Positions 30,060 through 38,200 of a stretch of 64,000 nucleotides of DNA are shown in pieces. The position numbers and the translations under genes were made by a program. Positions within the stretch are counted from its first letter, which is position 1. Each line of letters starts with the position of its first letter. The notes beneath the pieces were generated by a model. It ran no database searches. It saw only the letters and a list, made by a program, of their open reading frames with translations, and was not told where the DNA came from. This DNA comes from Nematopogon swammerdamellus (taxonomy: Eukaryota; Arthropoda; Insecta; Lepidoptera; Adelidae): the NCBI GenBank assembly GCA_946902875.1, contig OX336336.1:4248545-4312544 (forward strand), written 5' to 3'.

Positions 30060-30360
30060 ATTTGTTTGTGCCGTGGCAGTGTTTCCCTTTGGTCGTGACG
30101 GCTACACTGAACTGAACGAAAAAGACAAACTAAATATTGCCGTTGCGATATTTTCAGTGCGGTGGTACCAATGTGGTCTGGCTAAACCCTAGTGAGGTAA
30201 GGGAGGGACCCACATAGTTTTGCGTTGAATTCGAATGTCGGGCGAGGCTCAAAGGTCGAACGGGCAAGCATCCAAGTTGACCTGACCGCGCCTGGTGCGC
30301 TTAACTTCACAATCGGGCGTCGATCCATCGCACCACCGAGCTACCGAGGTTGACAAAACT
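30060..30360 (-). mobile_element. 5S/tRNA-like SINE, reverse, diverged
   Basis: 'ggctacactgaactgaacga', 'gtgcggtggtaccaatgtgg', then head remnants 'gagctaccgaggttgac'. Confidence 0.7.
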
Positions 30361-30551
30361 CGCACGTCTTACTTATCACAAAATTAATGCAGTTTATAGC
30401 TTTTAAGTGTTCCATATCGAGCGTTACCGTTTATCTTTACGACAGGTTGTTTGCCAGTCGCCCTCGATATTACGAGTGTGTACAGTCGCGATCGAAAACG
30501 GAGATACGCAAGTAGACACGTGTCATACGCGCTAACGTGTCATAGCTTTGT

Positions 30552-30936
30552 CAGCCTCCATAGCTCAGTGGTGCAGACAGTCAACTGTCGCTATTGAATG
30601 TTAAGCAACGCTGGGTGCGGTCAGTTCTTGGATGGGTGACCGCTGACCGTTGGAGGCTGTCCGAGGTTCGGATTCCTCGTAAAACTGTAGGTCCCTTCCC
30701 TCCTAATCTTACTTGGTGGTAGGGTTTAACCCGCCCGGGTTGGTACCACCGCACTGAATGAAACGTCGGTCGAAACGGCTATGTAAATAGTTTGTGTTTT
30801 CCGACCAGTTCAGTGTAGCCGGCACGATCAAAGAGGGATGCACTGACATGGCACCTAGTTCACCCGGTGTTATGGGTTGACATCACGGACGTTATAGGTG
30901 ATGTAGCCAACCGTGTCAGTTTCCATAAAAAAAAAA
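30552..30936 (+). mobile_element. 5S/tRNA-like chimeric SINE, full length
   Basis: Best reference copy. 'cagcctccatagctcagtgg' (A box), 'atgttaagcaacgctgggtg' and 'agttcttggatgggtgaccg' (5S-like internal control region), 'ttggaggctg' pairing with the 5' 'cagcctcc', then T-arm-like 'cgaggttcggattcctcg'. The body contains 'cgcactgaatgaaacgtcgg'. Ends 'tcagtttccataaaaaaa'. Confidence 0.9.
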
Positions 30937-31064
30937 ACTTGTAAGGCTACACACATGGCATCCGTACTACAGAGGGAGATACTGCTACACCAAGAGAACC
31001 GTAGTGAAGCAACAATGACGAAAGCTACTTCGAACTACACAATAAAAAAAATAAAAAATAATAA

Positions 31065-31555
31065 AAATTTTAAAAACCCCGACCCTTAAAAAGTCCAAAA
31101 TAATTTCCGTTTACTTACTTAAAGGAGTCGGGAGACCGCTAAGTAAATTCCTGCGCAGCTCTGAGTTTTTATATTTTATTTACTTAGCGGTCCCCCGACT
31201 CCTTTAAGTAAGTAAACGGAAATTATTTTGGACTTTTTAAGGGTCGGGGTTTTTTTAAATTTGTAATTTAACTTTTATTTCAAGCACTTTAAAAAAAACC
31301 GCATGAAAATCGGTCCACTTTTTAAGATAATAATTTTTTTATTGCTTAATTACTTGATTACTCGATTACAAACATAGCTAAGAACCATGCCGATTAAACA
31401 AGCTTCCTAATAAAAAAAACCGCATCCAAATCGGTTCATCCGTTTGGGAGCTACGATGCCACAGACAGACACACACACACACACACACACGATCACACCC
31501 CTCCGTTTTTTTCGTCGGGGGTTAACACCCCTCCGTTTTTTTCGTCGGGGGTTAA
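31065..31555 (-). mobile_element. hairpin element, intact copy (reverse)
   Basis: 31073-31256 folds into a ~72-bp-arm hairpin ('ttacttacttaaaggagtcg' and complement) around 'tttttatattttatt'. Then 'gggagctacgatgccacaga', an (AC)n tract and 'ttttttcgtcgggggttaa', the last duplicated in tandem at 31497-31555. Confidence 0.85.
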
Positions 31556-31616
31556 AAATAGGACAGGGAAGTGAAAGTGTAATCAGGTTGTAACATTACT
31601 TATTGTTAGATAAGGC

Positions 31617-31860
31617 CAAACTGTCAGTCAGTCAGTCAGTCAGCGTGTAAGCGTCCACTGCTGGACATACGCCTCTCCAATTTTCCTCCAGTCCTCCCGG
31701 TCTTCAGCGATACGGAACCACTGCTTTCCACCGACGTACTTCATGTCGTCGTCCCACCTGGTTCCCACACTCCGTTTTCCTGTCCACGGCAGCCAGTGTA
31801 GGACACGGTAACTCCAACGGTCATCGTCTCTTTGGCTAACTGTGAATTATGGCCAAACTG
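31617..31860 (-). pseudogene. RTE LINE 3' end
   Basis: (CAGT)n, then a reverse frame with EAYVQQWT-, GGKQWFR- and W..LGKRS-like motifs. 5'-truncated. Confidence 0.8.
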
Positions 31861-31959
31861 TATTGTTGTTTATTTATATTAACTGTAAAGTTGCCTGTGA
31901 CTGTATTTTCTGTACACTCTTTTCTTATTTTTACGCACAAATAAACATTTGGATTTGGA

Positions 31960-32300
31960 TTTTGACTATACGTTGAGACTGCGGGCGTGGTTTGGATTAA
32001 ACATAAACCTGTTGGTCCCTTCTTACCTTACTTGCTGATAGGTTTAAACCCTGTAGATTAACCTGTCCGGATTGATACCACCGCACTGAATGATAATTAG
32101 TCGAAACGGTCATGAAATAGTTATTAAAATATTAATATTTTATGCCACTTAACGTGTGGCAAGGGCCGGACTTATTGCGTTAGGCAGTTTCTTCCAGTCA
32201 ATCCGGTGACCCTACAGTTTTACATGGAATCCGAACCATGGAGAAGCTGGTGAGAGATTCAAGTAATTCAAGCCAACCGTGTCAGATTCCATAAAAAAAA
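31960..32300 (+). mobile_element. 5S/tRNA-like SINE body, diverged
   Basis: 'taaacctgttggtcccttct', 'taccaccgcactgaatgata' and 'gtgtcagattccataaaaaa'. An internal insertion or divergence lies around 32120-32270. Confidence 0.6.
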
Positions 32301-32333
32301 AAAAAAAAATGTTTTATCAGAAAACAAAAATTT

Positions 32334-32560
32334 GGTTCACGCCGACGGGATTCGAACGTCGGACCTCTCGCAAGAGAAGCCCACGACGCCCAGACCACTC
32401 GGCCACCCGCCGCTCAATGTTTGTGTTCATTGAGCTCAATGTTCACGAGTTCGTCTTTTGTAGCCCTAAAGACCAAAGGGACGCACTGACAAGGCACCTG
32501 GTTCTCAACGGCGTGACTGACATCACGGGTCTACAGAATAGTACCAATATCTTTTTTTGT
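32334..32560 (-). mobile_element. tRNA-headed SINE head (reverse) beside SINE body piece
   Basis: 32335-32415 is the reverse head: B box 'gggattcgaac' and A box 'ccactcggccacccgccgc'. From about 32440 a + strand SINE-body-like piece follows ('gggacgcactgacaaggcac'). Confidence 0.7.
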
Positions 32561-33094
32561 TGTTGTATTGTAAAATAAAACCGTGGCTGTACAGAATTCA
32601 AAGGCAATGTTTATTATGTATATTCAACCCATATAACTAACATCTTATAAAACAATATTGAAATGTACATAAGCACATGCTGCCATCTAGTGAAACTAAT
32701 AAAACAGGTGCTGTACCCAATCATCTCAGTTTACATAAAGAAATGTATCCGATGATGTCGGTCTCAATCAACGACGTATTAATACGAGCAAAATAAGAAG
32801 GAAAGTTAGGTTAGGTTAGATTAGAACGCCATGATACATAGCGTTCTAATCTACGTAATTACTGGTACATAGATTATCGTTATACGTGCACGTGAAAACA
32901 GTAATTATTGTTGAACTTATAATAATGAAGACTATTATCTACAAGGATATCATTGGATATCCTCGTATTAATATCAATGAATGTGTAATCATAACAATCA
33001 GATTAGTTAACAAAGAGAACTCCTTTTATTCATTTCGTCAAGTGGCAATCGTAGAGCAGACTATAAACTCTTTATTACAGAGCCAACAATAACA
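32561..33094. other. AT-rich DNA, nothing recognised
   Basis: A 68-codon frame near 32890 has no family features. 'gttaggttaggttagatt' near 32807 is a short repeat. Confidence 0.4.
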
Positions 33095-33440
33095 AAACAG
33101 AAAGAAAGAAAAAGAACACCAGCGAATAACACTATAATAATACAAGAGGAAACAAAAATAGAACACTAGCGAAGAACACTAGAATAAAACAACCAGGAAA
33201 AAAAGAACACTATAGAAGAACACTAGTATAATACAACAAGAAACAAAAATAACACTATAGAAAAACACTAGAATAATACAAGAAGAAAAAAAAACACTAT
33301 AGAAGAACACTAGAATAATAGAAGAAGAAACAAAAATAACACTATAGAAGAAAACTATAATAATAAAATAAGGAATAAAAAGAACACTAGAGAAGAAAAC
33401 TAGAATAATACAACAAGAAAGAGAACTAACACTATAATAA
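33095..33440. repeat. A-rich minisatellite, period about 45 bp
   Basis: Degenerate units of 'gaacactagaataataca' and 'aagaaacaaaaataacacta' repeat about seven to eight times. Confidence 0.8.
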
Positions 33441-33771
33441 GCTCGCCAAGACAGACCAAACTAGTCGTACCTACAGCCTAAAAGTTAGACCGGGACTGTC
33501 TTTAGGGAGAGGCAATACGAAGACACGGACATACATAAAAGTCGATAAGGCCCTCTTATCATCAACAAACGCAGCAGTGATTAATTTACTAATTGACCTA
33601 AATCACGTACCTACTCGACACAATTTTACTAAAAAAACTTATTACAAACTCTTCACACGACTTACTATGTCAATTCTAAATATTCATATTATGTGATACT
33701 CACGTAAATTCCACAATCAAATATCTTTAGAGGTCTGAAAGAAGATAAAGTGACAAGGATTTAGAAAGGAA
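33441..33771. other. unassigned spacer
   Basis: No gene or known repeat is seen. Confidence 0.35.
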
Positions 33772-34163
33772 TTTTTTTTTTTTTTTATGGAAACTGACAC
33801 GGTTGGCTACATCACCTACAACGTCCGTGATGTCAGCCCATAACACCGGGTGAACTAGGTGCCATGTCAGTGCTTCCCCCTTTGATCGTGCCGGCTACAC
33901 TGAACTGGTCGGAAAACACAAACTATACACATAGCCGTTTAGACCGACGTTTCATTCAGTGCGGTGGTACCAACCCGGGCGGGTTAAACCCTACCACCAA
34001 GTAAGATTAGGAGGGAAGGGACCTACAGTTTTACGAGGAATCCGAACCTCGGTCAGCCTCCAACGGTCAGCGGTCACCCATCCAAGTACTGACCGCACCC
34101 AGCGTTGCTTAACATTCAATAGCGACATTTGACTGTCTGCACCACTGAGCTATCGAGGCTGAC
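33772..34163 (-). mobile_element. 5S/tRNA-like chimeric SINE, full length (reverse)
   Basis: T run, 'atggaaactgacacggttgg' to 'acgaggaatccgaacctcgg', 'cggtcacccatccaagtact' and 'accactgagctatcgaggct'. Complete in reverse, with the 5S-like and A-box parts intact. Confidence 0.9.
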
Positions 34164-34480
34164 AACTGGAATATTTGGGTGGTTCGGTCATGTTGGAAGA
34201 ATGGATGATAGGAGACTAACGAAATAAATTTATAGAGGGAATGTGAGCGGAAGAGTCGGGAAGAGTCGCCCTAGACGCACGCACCTGGACTGGACCAGAT
34301 CGGGCATGTTCTCAAAAAGGGTCAAGTGCGTAGTACCCGTAACCGACGAGCATGCATGAAGAACATTATGAGAGTAGAAGAGGCGGCAGAGGTGTGTCAG
34401 GTTCGTGGCACGTGGAGATCCGTTGTCTCTGCCTACCCCACCGAGGAACAGGCGTGACGATATGTATGTATGTATTAGGT
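34164..34480 (+). pseudogene. RTE-like LINE C-terminus with (TATG)n tail
   Basis: + strand pieces GGFGHVGRMDDRRLTK, RRTHLDWTRSG, SKRVKCVVPVTDEHA and, in another frame, EEAAEVCQVRGTWR are separated by stops and frameshifts. Ends 'aacaggcgtgacgatatgta' and TATG repeats. Directly abuts the SINE at 33772-34163. Confidence 0.8.
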
Positions 34481-34950
34481 GTCCGCCCCCGAGCTCGGTC
34501 TGGGGGGATGCAAGAAAATTCAATTCTGTGGCAAGAACAACAGGTTATGCAAACTGTTGCTAAAGTTATTTTTTTGTGTTTTTCAAAGATATGTGGCGTT
34601 GTTCGTAAGCACGATTAGTTTTAGTTCATTAGGTATAGAGTGTACCTATTTAATTTCTGGGATTTTGTAGCGTATTTATTTTAAATGTTTATTTTCAGAT
34701 CCGGGAATGAGAAGTATGCTGATAAATGAAATCCAAAATGTTTCAAAACTGTCTTGGTGAAAGAAACAAAAAACAATTCAATAAATAAATAAACTAGATA
34801 GATAAAATAAGAATTTCTCCCATTGGGCAGCTCTACTGAAAATTGTTCCAAAAACTTTGAGCCAGTGATTGAATCACAATGAAGTACAAACACTTGGTGC
34901 CAGCTTCAGCATATTAATTTAATAAATTATGTTCAAAGGATTACATTAAA
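34481..34950. other. intergenic DNA upstream of inx7
   Basis: AT-rich; no coding sequence recognised. Confidence 0.4.
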
Positions 34951-34951
34951 A

Positions 34952-34985
34952 TATAACATAAACAAAAGACTGTATTAAGGCAGTT
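34952..34985 (+). promoter_or_regulatory. possible core promoter of inx7-like gene
   Basis: 'tataacata' at 34952 and an initiator-like 'gcagtt' (A at 34982) are 30 bp apart, predicting a 41-nt 5' UTR. Weaker than the gene 1 promoter and easily coincidental in AT-rich DNA. Confidence 0.3.
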
Positions 34986-35022
34986 CATATATTCCGTTAA
35001 TACTTTTATATATTAAGTCAAG

Positions 35023-35259
35023 ATGTTGACAACGCTAGCGTCGATCAAGCACCATGTACGGTTCAATCCGTCAAAACCTTCGATCGCTAACGTTGTGTTC
35101 AAGATGCACTACCGAGCCACATTCCTTCTGCTGTTGATATTCTGCATCCTGGTATGCAGCAGAGAGTACTTCGGACAGCACATAACTTGCATCGCCGATC
35201 AGGGAGTCCCGGCGAACGTCATACAGACCTACTGCTTCTTTACTTCCACATTTACTGTG
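35023..35259 (+). CDS. Inx7: inx7-like, exon 1
   Basis: 79 codons, MLTTLASIKHHVRF to TSTFTV. Donor 'actgtg|gtaagt', phase 0. The donor sequence forms the first unit of the tandem array that follows. Confidence 0.93.
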
Positions 35260-38200
35260 GTAAGTGCCTTTGTGAATGCACCTCCACTCTACTGAGTGAT
35301 TTGTGAACCCACTTTCACTCTGGTGAGTGATTTGTGAGCCCAACTTCAATCTGGTGAGTGATGTATGAACCCACCTTGACTCCGACGAGTGATTTGTGAA
35401 CCCATCTTTACTATGGTGACTAATTTGTGAACCCACGATCAGATCTGCTGAGTAATTTGTAAACCCACCAGCACTATGTGATTTGTGAATTCAACTTCAC
35501 TCTGTTTAGTGATCGAACAAATCTTTACTGCGGTAAGCGCTTTATAAACCCAGCTTCACTTTAGTAAGTTTTCTCTGAACCAACGCTTGTATGATTTCAA
35601 CCCACCTTCACTACATAATATGTAGGTTTCATAATTCCTTTAATTTTTTTTTTATGGTTTGGAAATGATGATTACCACAGGAACCAACGGTTCAATCGAT
35701 CACAAGCAATCAGTAATCGCAACGACAAAGATGCAATCACAAACGTCTTCACCACATCAATGTTTAGGAATGCTCCATAAAACAATATACAAAACAGTCA
35801 TATCAAAATTGCTCAAAACAAATTACTTCTCCCAGGTGCGACACTACAACCAGACTCTGCTGGAGCAAGGCGCGTTGCCACATCCGGGGGTGGGGCCGGT
35901 CACGGAGCAAGACGAGACGAGACACCATGCGTACTATCAGTGGGTTCCCTTCGTTCTGCTGGGACAAGCAATCATGTTCTATCTGCCTTACTACGTGTGG
36001 AAGAAAAAGGAAGGTGAGTCTCTCTGATGAGTGAAGCTCTCGACGATAAAGCCAACCGCGGTATATAGATGGTACTAAGTATCGGTGTTCAATCGTTCAA
36101 GTTAAGCACACCAGGTGGGGTGGAATTTTGGATGGGTGAGCGCCCGACCGTTGACGATGGCAGTGGTTCAGATTCCTAGTAAACTTAGGTTCCTTACAGG
36201 GTTTAATTGTCCGTGTCCGGATTGGTTGGTAACGTCGCACTGCATGATTATTGTTGGTCGAAATGGCTGTAAAACTAGTTTTTTTTTTCATCCGATTCAG
36301 CTTAGTATAAATAGCCGGTATGACCAAAGAGGGAAACACTGCCATGGCAGCTAATTCAACAAGCTGTGAAAGTGATGTAGTCAATCATGTCATAAAAATC
36401 CAATAAAGGGAATGCTTGATTGCAAGAGGTTCTGTAATGATTGGTTTCGATATCTATAACTTTGCCTCTTCACCCATAGTGATGGGAAAATTAAAGAAAC
36501 AGTGGGTGTTTAAGCGTTTATTAAATTCCACTAATAGAGCAGGCTCCAATGAGATGTTCGTTTGCAAAAATAGCGGACCGCGAAATGTTTTGTGATTCGT
36601 CTACCTGATACCCTCAACATTTTATAAAGCCATGTTGCCGCGCGCGCTCACGGTTCTTTGTCATTTGTCAATTACAGCTAGTGAAATTTCTATGCAAGCA
36701 TGCCTCGACTTATACAAAAGTCAATGAAAAAAGCGATCTATATAATAAGGTCTTTCAAAATTAGTTAATAGTACGCCAAGGGGGGGTTCTGTATCATATA
36801 GGGAGTAAAACCTATATAAAATTTTTGGACCTTGGGATTTTTTTTATGTAAAATATTTTTTTATGTATTTAAATAAAAAAATAGGTGGTTGATTTTTATA
36901 GCCTAATCGATTCAGTTTCATAACAGTAACAAAAAAGTATTCTTTACCATTGTGATGTATCTCGTGTAAGTTGGTAAAAAAAATCAAATTCTTTCTATTC
37001 CATACTAATAAAACTAAAAGTGTGGTTTTTCACAATTTCTAAAAGAAAGAGATTTATGTGTTGGAAGACTTTTTTGTTCCTGGCATGAAACTGAAACGAT
37101 TAAGACAAATTTTTTTTTTTACATTTTACATTAAACATTTTTTTTTTGTAAAAAATCTCTGAAGCAATTTTTTCGTAAATTTCGTAATATTTCATCAAAA
37201 AAATACTTTTCTATTGGTGTACTGGCTAGTATTTTAATTATGACACATATAAGCACCCATACATACTATTTTTCTAATGAAATTCCAAAGTTAAAACCAA
37301 AACTCTTTGTAATTTACTAATAATATTTGTGAGGGAGGAGGGGGGGAAAGGGGACCACAAAACTGGTTGGCAACATCTGTTAATTGTATGTCTGGGATCT
37401 ATACAATATATATCAGAAGTCAGAATGAGGTCCGCAATTTTTGCAAACGGAACTTCACTGAGAGTCCGGTCTATAAAGAAACAATGTAGTTAGAACTGAA
37501 CACAGAATTGAAAGAACTTTTTTCTTTTACTTTTTTTACAGGAGGAAGAGTCAAAGCATTGATCGACGGGCTTCAGTTGGCGCGAATATCGCTCGAAGAT
37601 CACGACATGATAGTAAATGGCAAGACGGTTCCGTCCAAGTTCGGACTGGAGCAGCGACTGGAGATTATCCGAAAGGATATCATATTGAGGTATGTTAACA
37701 AAATCTCTATCCTATATTTCAAAATATCTGGGTCCGTTCTAATGAACAATTTGGAGCGGGTCAAAAACAAATTGATCAACATCAAAACTGAAAACTGAGA
37801 AGTTCTCTGTGGGTTTTGGGCCCACAGAGAATTCTTTAGCTTTCAGTTTTCAGTACAGTTGCAATAATTGTTTGTATGTATATATATACAAAGGCTGTAG
37901 ACAAGTGAATATTGTCCAACACTTTGCCATCCGTTTCAGGCTAAAAATAACGCGAACGTGGTCAACGTGGCTGGTTCTGATGGAGATAGTGAATCTGTTG
38001 AATATAATGCTTCAGATTTACATCACCCATGTTTTCCTCAACCGCCTATTCATTCCGCTGGGCCCCAAGCTCTTCAACGTTGACTGGGACGGTGTTCTGG
38101 ATCCACTCGACACAGTTTTCCCCAAGGTAGATGTTCTTTCTCTTCTTTGTCTTCTTTTCTTTTTTGTCAGCCTATTGGTAGCTCAGTGGTGCTATGGATG

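Noticed and set aside
30590..30650. A 5S rRNA gene
   Set aside because: Only about half of 5S is present and it sits inside a repeated SINE with tRNA-like flanks.
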